From Smittia aterrima (Eukaryota > Arthropoda > Insecta > Diptera > Chironomidae), in the NCBI GenBank assembly GCA_033063855.1, contig CP093831.1, positions 16,306,001 to 16,370,000 on the forward strand: a DNA stretch of 64,000 nucleotides. The letters are read 5' to 3'. The notes beneath the pieces were generated by a model. It had not been told where the DNA came from. It saw nothing but the letters and a program-made list of their open reading frames with translations, and ran no database searches. Both the position numbers and the translations under genes were made by a program. Positions 12,701-23,133 of the stretch are shown piece by piece. Every line of letters begins with the position of its first letter. Position 1 is the stretch's first letter.

Positions 12701-13963
12701 AACTTCTTCCTCGAGTCGCTGATGCTCTTTTCCGTGAACTTTGTCGACGAAACAAAAGTTTATTTTTAAAACTCATTTTCACCTGAAGCGTTTATGGCGA
12801 GCAAGCGAGGAAATAAAGTGTTGAGCAGAAACAGGAAAATTAAGTAATTTTTCATTTTCTTCCAACACAAATGTCTAACTCACATTGAAGTTGAAGAAAA
12901 AGTCCCTCAGCGTGCGGGTGAAGTGCACAATGATACAACCTTCAGTCATAATGATTAAATAAGAACTGGACAAGCAAAGAGAAAACAGTTTCAGAGAGAA
13001 GCTTAACAGGATGCGGTTCATTAATTTTGAAAGAGATTCTCTGTTTTTCCCATTTCTTGCAGCAACAGCTGGCGAGAAACAACAAAGTGCAATCAGGTTC
13101 AAGAAAGTGGAAGAAGTTGGATAGAAAAAAAAATTGTTTTCCTCAACGAGATAAAAGGCGATTTGAGTTCATCCCTTTCCCATCGTCCTGTGCATAAAAT
13201 CAAGTGCTGCTTGGCGCTCAAGTAGAGCAGTCAAACTTTTCTATAGCAACTACTCACTTACTATTTACTGAATGAGTTTTTTGTGAGTTATTGGAATGGG
13301 AATATTCTCAAGAGATGAGATTTCTTCTTTTATTTGTTCATCCAGTTAAAGCTGCTTAATTTTTTAACGAGAACATTTCTATTTATTGAGCAGTCTCTCC
13401 TTTCAATGCAATTTCTACTTTCAAAAGAAGTAAAACTGCTGAACACAAATTGCCATCATAATTTTTAATTTAACTTGGGAAAACTTATTTTTTTGTCTGA
13501 GTCAGATCGTCGGTGAGAGAATGGCATTCTCAGAATGCAAATAAAGACGGAAATCATCATCATTACGAACTACAAGTCGGCTTGCAACTACAGCAATTTT
13601 CATTGCTCACGAAGGGTTTGTGAATGTCGGCTCAGATGAGAATTGAATGTGCAAGACGATAAGAAAAGACAAAACTTCGTTCGAAGGTTTTTTAACGGAG
13701 ACCAATGTAATAAAGAAGAGAACACAAAACGAGAAACTTTTTGGTTTCGAAGGAAAAGACTAAATGAGCGTGGTTGAAGTTTGGCAAGTGATTTAATTGC
13801 ATTGTTTTAAGAAACATTTGGAATTAGTGCAATGAACTGAATGTCAGCTTTTACTTAATGCTTTCTACTGGAAAAGATTCGTTTGATTGATTGAATTTAA
13901 TTTTCGGAGCTTTGAAAGAATTTAATTGATCATCGAGTAAACATTGTTAGGAAATTTTTAAAA
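9746..13963. other. Non-coding region between the RING fragment and the DUF4795 pair
   Basis: About 4.2 kb with no supported gene. The longest chance frames (about 100-118 codons near 12.1-12.5 kb, on both strands) lack a domain and overlap each other. Sequence is AT-rich with poly-T tracts. Confidence 0.5.
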
Positions 13964-15556
13964 ATGTCTGATCCAAATCTTTTAACTTTCAATGAATTAC
14001 TGAGCTTGACGTTTGACGATGGAGCTGTTCACGTTAGACATCTTCAGATGCTTTTCAAAATTCTCGTGACGCAACTAAAGCTCGATCAAGTTCAAGTCAG
14101 TTTTGAGGATCAAAATTTGCTCTCTTGTGCTAACAATGTCAAAATCTCGAAGGAATCAAATGAAATCTTATCAGTAACTGTCGATCTAGAACCTCATCAT
14201 ATCACAGTCGATCCTGTTGAGAAGGTTTTGCCACTTACCGGCGATCTGATGAAGGACTTGTGTAGTAAAGATTCAAATCCACTCGTCGAAATGCTGAATC
14301 TTCTCAATGTCACAAAGCGAGTCGAAGCTGTGGAAGTTTCACTTCAAAAGATGACATCGTTATTGGAAAAAGTTTTGAAGAAACAATTCGAGATTGAAGA
14401 AAAAGTTCAGGATCTCGAGAGTGAAGCCAAAAAAATAAATCAAACTCAAGTTGATTTGGAAATCGAAACCTCTCTTAATTCAGAGAATTCGATTCATTCG
14501 GAAGATGATAAATTATCATTAAAGTCAGAACAAATTGAAAGTCCCAAAAGAATTTCACCTGAAGCTTCAATAAAAAGTTTAAGACAAACTCCTACTCAAG
14601 AAGAAATTGAAGAAATTGTGAAGCAACAAATCGACGAAAGATTTAAAGTCTTCGAGGAAAAGTTTAATCAAATCGAAAAGAAGTTTTGTGAAATTCTGAA
14701 AAGTTTAAATGGTTTTCAAGAACAGATTGATGATGTGATGTTTGCCAATGAGCAAAACGATTTGATGATCAATGAAACTTTAAAAGAAACCAACGATTTC
14801 AATTCAAAAATATTTTGTTTGAAAACTGACGTGAAAACTCTTCTAAGTGATTCAACTGATTTTAAAGAGAAACTCGTTGAGTTGGACCGGAAATGTGAAA
14901 CGTTAAACAATGTTAAGACAAACAAACTTTACGTCGATGAGCTTTGCAGTCAAAAAGCTTTTAAATCTGATATCGAAAATCTTGTGAGAAAAAGCGATTT
15001 TGATCCGATTCACGATATTTTCATTTTGAAACTATCACAAACTGAAGAAAACTTGTCGAAGCTTCAGTTGACTCTCAAGAAACAATTGGCTTGCTTTAAG
15101 TTTGAGATCGATGGAAAATTAGAAAAGAACGAATTGAGTAAGTTCAAGACTTCGGTGACAACTTTCTTCGATAGCTTTTTAAATGAATTGAAAGCTCTTC
15201 TCGTTGAAGTGATGGGAAACTCAATTGGTCACGGCGCTTCATTGAAATTGTCGCCTGAACTTAATTGCATTTCATGCCAATCAAAAGTTGTAATGGTTTC
15301 AAATATTCCTCAATTAAAATCGATGTCTGATAGATTTCATCAGAAACTGGAAAAAGTTTCATGCAAAGAGAAGCCTAGATGCGATTATCGAATTTTACTT
15401 GGAGAAGACAAAAATTCTCCGAAGCCAACACAACGATCTGACAACTTGTTAAACTTTCCTAACAGTCTGCCATGCTTCATCATTACCAAAGATAACACAA
15501 TTGTTAGAGCCGATCCATTGAAATGCCTCAATAACAAGAAATATTCAAGAACTTAA
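13964..15556 (+). CDS. Coiled-coil protein with DUF4795-like C-terminus, QRICH2-like (copy 1)
   Basis: An intronless 530-residue protein. The N-terminal 50 residues (FNELLSLTFD, then HLQMLFKILVTQLKL) match the start of its downstream neighbour and of insect DUF4795 proteins. Residues about 100-420 are Glu/Lys/Gln-rich and predicted to form long coiled coils. A C-I-S-C motif at residues 435-438, followed by hydrophobic residues, corresponds to the C..C-D/Q motif typical of the DUF4795 C-terminal region seen in vertebrate QRICH2. QRICH2 is known from sperm flagella, so a role in cilia or sperm is possible but is inference. The start ATG follows an AAAA context. An AATAAA signal lies 70 bases past the stop. 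Paralogue 90 bases downstream on the same strand. Confidence 0.72.
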   Translation: MSDPNLLTFNELLSLTFDDGAVHVRHLQMLFKILVTQLKLDQVQVSFEDQNLLSCANNVKISKESNEILSVTVDLEPHHITVDPVEKVLPLTGDLMKDLCSKDSNPLVEMLNLLNVTKRVEAVEVSLQKMTSLLEKVLKKQFEIEEKVQDLESEAKKINQTQVDLEIETSLNSENSIHSEDDKLSLKSEQIESPKRISPEASIKSLRQTPTQEEIEEIVKQQIDERFKVFEEKFNQIEKKFCEILKSLNGFQEQIDDVMFANEQNDLMINETLKETNDFNSKIFCLKTDVKTLLSDSTDFKEKLVELDRKCETLNNVKTNKLYVDELCSQKAFKSDIENLVRKSDFDPIHDIFILKLSQTEENLSKLQLTLKKQLACFKFEIDGKLEKNELSKFKTSVTTFFDSFLNELKALLVEVMGNSIGHGASLKLSPELNCISCQSKVVMVSNIPQLKSMSDRFHQKLEKVSCKEKPRCDYRILLGEDKNSPKPTQRSDNLLNFPNSLPCFIITKDNTIVRADPLKCLNNKKYSRT

Positions 15557-15625
15557 ATTAAATCTCAGTCGACACGAATTCGAATCAATCAGAAAAATTC
15601 AAAATTTTCCTTTAATCTCCTTTCC

Positions 15626-15631
15626 AATAAA
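15626..15631 (+). terminator. Polyadenylation signal of DUF4795 copy 1
   Basis: AATAAA 70 bases after the stop of copy 1 and only 15 bases before the start codon of copy 2, so cleavage of the first transcript would fall at about the second gene's start codon. Confidence 0.5.
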
Positions 15632-15646
15632 ATTTAAGTTTTGAAA

Positions 15647-17675
15647 ATGCAAATTAATCTCTCTAATCTCGTGGATCTCTCGGTTGGCATGCCTCATTCA
15701 ATGGAGTGTGAAAATTTTAATCTGCTGCACACTCTTCTTCATTTAATGCTGAAGAAATTGGATTTGTCAAACACTCGAGTTGAGCTGACTGAAGAAATGG
15801 CAGAGAAAGCAAAGATTTTAATGAAGAAGTTGCCGAAGGAGCCGTCAATCTGCTTTAGAGAGGCAAGAGACTGAAGAAATTCTTCTGCCGTTTTCTCAAA
15901 TTGAATTTTCTTTTTTCCAGTTTCATCTCAAAAATGATGGGGGAAAAATTCGAAAGCGAAACTCTCGTGAGGTTGGAATTAGACGATCATTGACTCAGGT
16001 TAAAAAGAAGTGGCCACAATGTTGCCCATCGATAGCTCCTGACAGTGTTCTCAATAATTCTGCTTGCTCATCAGCTCAGACCGTCACTACGAATTCTGAA
16101 AAAACATCACAGATTGACGTGAACGAGAGCGTCGCTCGGCTTGCAGAAAAGATCGAAATTTTCTTCAATAATCTTGGTCAACGAATTGGAAATCTTGAGA
16201 AGCAATTTCAAGACTTTATTGCACAAGCTGCATATCAGAACGAGCAATATTGTGTTGCAATTGATGATCTGAAGCAGCTGAAAGGAAAGTTTGAGAGAGC
16301 TTCACCAACTTTGGAACTATTACAAGAGAAGCCGTTGAACTTTAATCTCTGTCAAGAAAACTGCGAAGTCAAAGTCAACATTGTAAAAAATCCAAGTCGC
16401 TCAAGCGCTGAAACTTCAGTAACTCAAGACGAAGACAATGAAGAAGAGAACTCAGTAATGCACGAGATTCAATGGTTGAAGGTACAAATGCTGGAGCTTT
16501 CTGAATCTTTGAAATTGCACAGTCGATGTCTAAAACGATTGAAATGCGAGGAGTTTGAGAGGATTAAAAACGATGTAGAGAAAGTAAATGAAACAATGAC
16601 GACAATGAAGTGTCAATTGCTTGAGAACAAAGAGAAAATCTCATCTCAAAACTTTACTGCTTTACGCAATGAGATTAAGCTTTTGAAGAATGATCAAAGA
16701 GAAATGAAACAACAAATGAAAGTTGTCTCTGATAAAATTGAAACGGCCTGCTCTGAAGTCAACGATCAAATGCAAGCGATGAAGACGAGTCTCGAGAAGA
16801 AACCAGCAGGAAAAATCATCTCACAGGCTTCAGAGTCAGATGAAGACTCAGATATCGTCAGCAAGAAGAACCTCGAGCCTTCAGAATCTGAATCAAGTGA
16901 AAAATGTTGCGAAGCTCCAAAATGTTGTGGAAATTGTCGATCGCCGTTCATGCAGAATTATTGTACGATCAGTACTCAACGTGACAACCCAAAGCTCTGC
17001 CAAAAGTTGAAATGTTGTGCAAACTCTTGTTGCTCAATCAATTGTCGAGTTTGTGAATCGTACAAAACAACTCAAAACTTCTCTGGCTTTGGTGATCATG
17101 AAACTTTATTTTGTAGTCCATTAGAGAGTTTCGAGAGTGATTCGAAGATCAACGAGAACTTCTCAAACTTACAAAATCAGATTTGCGCTCATCGGTCATG
17201 TCTTGGTCAGTTAATCAAAGATCTGTCGACGAAACTTGACCGTTGCGAGTTTGAAATGTGTCGTCATGAGCTTAATGAGACAATCGATTTTGTAATGAAG
17301 TGGAGACAAGAGCAATTGTGTCCTTCAATAGCAGCGGGTGGAACAATTCCTTTTACTCAAAAAATTAATTGTTTATCTTGTCAAGCTCCGAAGAACATGA
17401 ACATCTTTGAATCTCCGGTACCTTTAGCTCCAAAATTAAAGTTTGGTCGAGTTGGACTTGATGAAAACACTCGCAAACTACGCTCGCAATGTCGCAACAT
17501 CTCTAACTCAAATTGGTCATGTTATAATCGAATGAGTGGGCGACGAGCGAATGGAAGTCACACAAAGATTTCAAAAGCGATGGAAGTTCGTCAAATGCGC
17601 TTTAAACGAATGAAAACTCCAATGAAGATGACCTCGTCAATTTTAATTTACAAGAACCGATTTCGCCGCGAATAA
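15647..17675 (+). CDS. Coiled-coil protein with DUF4795-like C-terminus, QRICH2-like (copy 2)
   Basis: Two exons, 15647-15862 and 15921-17675, giving 656 residues. The first exon encodes NLVDLSVGMPHS and LLHTLLHLMLKKLDL-like sequence, the family N-terminus. The second opens in frame with FHLKNDGGKIRKRN and carries coiled coils (residues about 120-390), a Cys-rich stretch (about 400-450, several CC pairs), a further helical part, and the C-L-S-C motif at residues 556-559 with a basic tail. The joining intron uses a GC donor. Without that splice the product would end after 75 residues. It is a tandem paralogue of the gene 90 bases upstream. A structural ciliary or sperm role is inferred from QRICH2; nothing here shows it directly. 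The start is the ATG in exon 1; an upstream in-frame TTG is not used. Confidence 0.72.
15863..15920 (+). other. GC-AG intron, 58 bases
   Basis: The donor reads GAG|GCAAGA, a good match to the AG|GCAAGT form that GC donors need. The acceptor is a pyrimidine tract ending ttttttccag. It joins two codons in phase 0 and links two open frames that both carry family-typical sequence. No GT donor in the region gives an in-frame join. Confidence 0.65.
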
Positions 17676-17690
17676 TTTCTCGAATATTTA

Positions 17691-17707
17691 AATAAATTGT
17701 GAATAAA
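17691..17707 (+). terminator. Polyadenylation signals of DUF4795 copy 2
   Basis: Two AATAAA hexamers (17691-17696 and 17702-17707) 16-30 bases past the stop codon. Confidence 0.55.
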
Positions 17708-19440
17708 GTTTTTTTTCTTAAAGTCGAGGTTGAAGTTACCTGTGAGGCATGCAAATGGCCCCGATATAATAATTCTAATAATCCGACAGCCGAGCAAAGC
17801 TTTGAAGCATAAGTCTCAAACGGCCCCGTCTTCAAACGGTCTTAAAGTGGCTTGAGCTAACGTCATGGGCCGCTGCACAGAGGGGAACAGAGAGTAAAGA
17901 TTTACCTTTCACAATTATTTGTTTGCATTTTAAAGAAGAAAGCTCCAAGATATTTTCGCCTGTACAACCGACACTGGCGATGTAAGAAAATAAATTGGAG
18001 AACGTTTCGCAAGTTGATGAGAAAATTGTTTTTCCCATCTTTCTGACTAAAACAAGAAGAAACCGAGCGAAGCCAAATTGAAGAATGATTTTCTCATTTT
18101 CGAAGCTTTGTCTTAAAAAGCTCGAGCGAGAAAAGGTGAAAACAAATTAAGATTGAAAACTAAATGGGAATTTTCCATCAAAGTGAACATCAAATTTCCC
18201 TTTTTTCCCAAAGAGCAAGAAGCCAAGGGATGCAGTCAATAAGTTTGAACTTAAAGCGGTTAGCCTTCTAAAAATAAAATTTTGTTTATAATATTCAAAT
18301 CTTAAGCTTCAAACAACAAATTTCAAATTTACAATAATTTTGTTTTAATTATTGCGAATACCAAATTTTCTGAATTTTTTTTACGTAATCATTCGCTTGA
18401 GGTTTGAAATATTAAATTTCAATCAAAAGTAAACGAAACATTTTCCAGATCATTAATTATTAACCGTTTCGACACTCTTCAACTTCAACCCTCATTGAAG
18501 GCAACCCATAAGAGCCTTCGAAGAAAATGTCTCTCGACACTAATTAACTCGTATCTCGCTTCTCGTTTGTTGATGAGTCAACTCGCTTATGAATAATTGT
18601 TGACTGCCTCAATTTACGCCCTGCGGCTTTTCACAAGAACTTGCTGAATCGTTCACTTAAGCTTTGTATGCAATTTCGTTCACAAAAAGCCTTTTCTCGT
18701 TGTTAGCAACAATCATGCAGCGGAGGACAGAGAGGGGAGTGTGGGAAGATAAAAGACAAACACTTTAGAAAAACTTCTGTTTACCCCATTCCACTCTGTT
18801 CTCATCAACCTGAAAGTAATTTAAATCCCATCATCTCATTGCAAATGACACGAGTGAGAGAGAGAAGGAGATAGACGATGATAGTTCAAGTGGAGTTTTG
18901 AGATTCTTGTGCATGCTGCATTAAAAGGACGAAGATAACATTGCGGGGAGATGTGCTTGAGTCTTTTGAGGTTTGTCTCGTCTGCTCACTCCAGAAAGTT
19001 TCATCAGCAAGTGTTTGCCATTCGGCAAATTAATTAGGAGTAAATATGAGAATCATGTGGCGCAATTTGAGCATCCTAGGGCGGTTTACTTTGAAAGAAA
19101 AAGCGCCTTGAGAGTCAGATGCAGTGAGTTTAATTAGCTACACCTGCTGCTTCGTCGACTGACTGAAGCTCTTAAGCGATTTTAAATATTTAACTGAGCA
19201 AAATGGAAACGACGAATCTAATGTGATATTGAAGATGCTTTGGATGTTTGAAGTGTGTGGGTTCATCTTTGAATGATGTTTCCATTAAAAAAAGCTTCAC
19301 AAAGTATGAACGTTACGAACAGTCACGTCAGATTCAGTCTCTTTACCTTATTTTTATGTTATTTTTAAATTAAATATCTGAAAAAGCTTTGAAGCCAAAC
19401 GAGTCATGAGACGGTAAACATTTTTGACGAATAACGATTA
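17708..19440. other. Non-coding region
   Basis: About 1.7 kb between the converging DUF4795 and Pendulin genes. I see no open frame with domain support, no tRNA and no repeat family. Confidence 0.5.
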
Positions 19441-19446
19441 TTTATT
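19441..19446 (-). terminator. Polyadenylation signal of Pendulin
   Basis: AATAAA on the minus strand about 70 bases past the stop codon of the importin alpha gene. Confidence 0.5.
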
Positions 19447-19514
19447 TCTTCTAATGAAATGATGACGACGAATGTATTGAATGAGCGTGTAAATTAATTA
19501 ACAGAAATGAATGA

Positions 19515-21216
19515 TTAGAATGAGAAACCTCCATTTTGTGGCTTATCTGTACCAATGAACTGTAATTCTCCGTTGGCGGCCTTTGGAGCGAGCTCTTTCT
19601 CTTCTTCTCCCTCACCAAAGTACGTGTCGATGATTTGATATGCTCGCTCGTAAATCTCTTGGTTCTCATGATTCTGCAACGACTCGAGCTTGTCAACGGC
19701 GCCGATTTCTTCGAGCATGATACAGAAGCCGCTGAGGCCATTCGATGCTTCCGCAACTTTGAATAAGGCTTGAAGTCCATTGAGGACAACTTCAACAGTG
19801 CGAGTGTCCTTTGCAAGCAACAGGTCACAATAAGGCTTAATGATTGGATACCGTTCAATCATTTGAATAATTTGAGCGTTGGAGCCACCACTTGTGATGT
19901 TTGTTATGGCCCAGACAGCTTCGCGTTGAGCTTTGAAGTCTCCGCCTTGTAAAACCTTTACCAAAGGTCCAAGGACGTCAGTATCGAGAACTTGTTGGAT
20001 TTGATGCTGATTTCCAGCTGTGATGTTGCTGACGGTCCAAGCAGCTTCCTTGATGATGTTGCATTTCTTATGATCGAGAAGTGCAATGAGATTTGGCAGC
20101 ACACCAGCTGCGAGAACCATATCAGTCTGTTTGTCATCACCTGTGACAATATTTCCAACAGAGCGCAAAGCAGGCGTTACAATTGATGCATCGTCACATC
20201 CAAGGAGCCATACAAGACGAGGAATGCAACCAGAATCGACAACAGCTTGAATTTTCTCAGCTGTGTCGTCCGTGACATAACTCAATGCCCAGCAAACATC
20301 CGAAAGAATCAGTTTGTCTTCGCAGTTGAGCAAATCCGAGAGAGCTGGAAGCATTTGCTTAACTTTGTCAAAGGAAGGCGTTGGATTCTTGTTACGACAG
20401 AGATTGCTCATTAACCAAACGATGTTGCGCAAAAATGAGATTTCACAGTTCGGTCTCGTACCGACAAGAGCGATCAATTGGTCAACGACTCCATGATTCA
20501 AGACGATATCACGTGCCTGAGGTCCATCACCAGCAACATTCCCTAAAGCCCAAACTGCTTGCTCAGCAACATTAGTAATTGGAGAGCGAAGAAGTTGAAC
20601 GAACTTTGGTACAGCTCCGGCAGAAATGACTGCACGTGTTTGCTCTGATGTTCCCGATGCGATGTTCGTTAAAGCCCAAGCTGCTTCAAACTGCATTCCT
20701 TGGCTAAATAAATAAATATTTAAATAGTAACATTCTAATAATCGGGAGAGCACAGTACTTACTTAGAAAAGTCTTCAAGGAAGTTAATGAGAAGAGGAAC
20801 GAGTCCCATGTTGATGACCGTGTCAATTGGTGGATTGCGTTCGCGACTGAGCATCTTACGAACGCCTTGAACAGCAGTAAAATGATTGGTTGCGCTCTTG
20901 CTTTGAAGGTTCTCCATGATCTCTTCAAGTGACATGACTCCAGAGATCACTTGGCCGTTGGCGAGATGTTCTTGTAAAGGAGATGTTGGCTCGTCAGCTT
21001 CAATGTTACGACGTTTAAGCATCTGATCTTCCTTCTTGTTCTTACGCAATTCAACGCTAACTTCTTGGCGACGTTGCCGCATTTCCTGATTAACGAACAA
21101 AGGATAATGAACGATCGTAATGGAGAAAGATCAGACATGAAACTTACTTGCGAGTTTTTCGAATAATTTTTGTAGGCAGCCATGCGGCTATTAGGAACAG
21201 CGGAATTCTCAGACAT
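19515..21216 (-). CDS. Pen: Importin subunit alpha, Pendulin type (karyopherin alpha 2)
   Basis: Cytoplasmic adaptor that binds classical nuclear localisation signals and importin beta. Coding exons 21148-21216, 20763-21085 and 19515-20703 give 526 residues (fly Pendulin has about 520). Residues about 24-55 form the Arg/Lys-rich importin-beta-binding segment (RQRRQEVSVELRKNKKEDQM). Then come tandem Armadillo repeats with the conserved Trp/Asn ladder that binds the signal peptide: AAWALTNIASG, AVWALGNVAGD, IVWLMSNLCRN, AAWTVSNITAG, AVWAITNITSG. The C-terminus (ELAPKAANGELQF, ending GGFSF) and the N-terminal NSR..YK wording match Pendulin rather than Kap-alpha1 or alpha3. A 5' non-coding exon probably lies upstream, ending at a gtaaga donor near 21346, with an acceptor just before the start codon. 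The gene looks complete and conserved. Confidence 0.93.
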
Positions 21217-21500
21217 AATGATACAACGAATAACTGGAGAAGATAGAAAAACCTTATCAGTTCAGTTTTAATTCAAAAATGTTCGCGAAACAAAGAAACC
21301 CATGATGCTTTGCAAAATTCCAAATTTCTTCAATAATTCTTACCTGGAAGAGACGACTTTTAACTCAAACGAATCCTTCACAATTGATAAATCGATTTCG
21401 GAATGATTTGATTTATAAATTTATTTAATTACTGCGTAAACTTGCGATTACCTTTCACCCGGAATCAAAAAAGATTTGAAAGTGACGGTTGGAGCTGAGC
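21217..21500 (-). promoter_or_regulatory. 5' leader intron, leader exon and promoter side of Pendulin
   Basis: On the minus strand a ttctccag acceptor sits about 16 bases before the Pendulin start codon, and a cttccag|gtaaga donor near 21346 marks a leader exon reaching to about 21.4-21.5 kb. No TATA box is evident. Confidence 0.4.
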
Positions 21501-23133
21501 AAACTGGTCGTGTACTGGGCAACCTTTTTTGCCCCTCCAAACAACTACGCGTTTTTCAAGCGTAGGATAGCGTAGGATGTCCCTCCAACTAGCTAAGCGA
21601 CCGTTACAATTTTATCACGCAGAACAGAATCTTAAGCGATTATTAGAATTATTTTTATTTCAATGATTTCTGTATTTGAAATTTGCAAGTTGCTTTTAAG
21701 CTATTTGCGATTTGTTTCACTATATGGCAAGCTCAGCATAAAACAACATAGGACTGGGAATTATTAAAGATTTTTCTGTGCTAAAATTAATATTTCATCA
21801 ATTAAAACAACTTTTCGTGATTCTTTTTTGTTATTTTCATCGCCGTGATATAAGTGACAAGTTTGTTAACTTTAAACTTTGAAAACCCTTTAATTTTCTA
21901 TGAAAACTCGGCCGATAAGTTTTCCTTTCAGAAAATTCAGGTTGCTTAAAAAATATCTTTCCATGAAGTTCCGCTAAAAATATTTTTCATTTTCCAATTT
22001 TCCTTCATAAGCAACACAGAACGCGCACATATCCTTCGCTTCCTTCATTGAGGGTTGTGCAACTCTCCCTCTCGCAATTTCCTCAGTCGTAAAAATTTTC
22101 TTTCGGGTTGATTGGGAAACCTTTTTCGAGATCCGACCGAAAAAAGTTTATTTCAAATTTATTTTGTTTGCTCACGGTTTAAAGTTAAGTTTGTTGATCG
22201 TTCAATGTGGCTTAAAGTGTCCGATAACGAATTTAATATAAAAGCTTCGAGGAAAATTGATGAAAAGTCGAGAAACATGAAAAAAGAAAAATGGTAAAGT
22301 TTGCAAAGGAGAAAATTAATATTTTCACGTTCACAGTTGATCAAGAGTTCAGTTCGAGTTGTAAAGTGAAACAATTAATGAATTATCTTCATTTCTACGC
22401 AAAGTGAAGCCATGAAAAGTCGATTAAAGTGAATAATCCGCATTCAATCTTTTGATGAATGAAAAAAGGAAAATCAGAAAGGAAAATCCTCACCCACACA
22501 TTTACGTGTAAAGCAAAGAAGAAAATTTCTATACACCAGAAACTTGTCTCATGCGATAACAGATGGGAAAACGTGTCCCTTCAATGCTTCTCCCAAAAAT
22601 ATGATTCACAAACACACACACAAGCACTTGCTCGGCCTCAACTCGCTTAGATTTTCCCTCCGTTGACTAACAGGAAGTGTTCGGAACACTTCCTTGCTAG
22701 CTCGACGTGCGTAGTTCCCGTTTGTTGTTGCGGACTCGCTGTCTGTAATTGCACAAAGAAAAGTCCACAGAGAACAATTCATTTTGATAATCTCGACATT
22801 AAAATAAATTTTCTTGGCTCGCCGCTCTTTTTAGATGTAAACTAATAAAAAATAAAACGAGAAAGCATCCGAGCCAGCGAATGCGCTGCAAAAACTCAAA
22901 GGAAGAGACGAGAATCCCTCTAAATGCCAACAAGCGCCGTATTTATATTTGGCAATCATTCATCCAAAGGGATACGACAAACAATTTGATTAAAATAATT
23001 CAATTAAAGTATTAGTGAAAGGAAGAAGTTGCTGGTGAAGAGAGCAAAGATAGTTTAAAGTATTTATAGATTGAATAACCAACTAGCCAAAGGCAAAGCT
23101 CAGCATAAACGAACGGATTATTGAGTAAGCATC
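21501..23133. other. Shared upstream region of Pendulin and sugar-free frosting
   Basis: This 1.6 kb region lies between the divergently transcribed Pen (-) and sff (+). It holds no supported gene; the small open frames near 22.1-22.8 kb show no domain. It must contain the sff 5' leader and the promoters of both genes, but I cannot place these precisely. Confidence 0.5.

Noticed and set aside
19451..19858. 135-codon frame opposite in phase to Pendulin
   Set aside because: Shadow of the importin alpha coding sequence.
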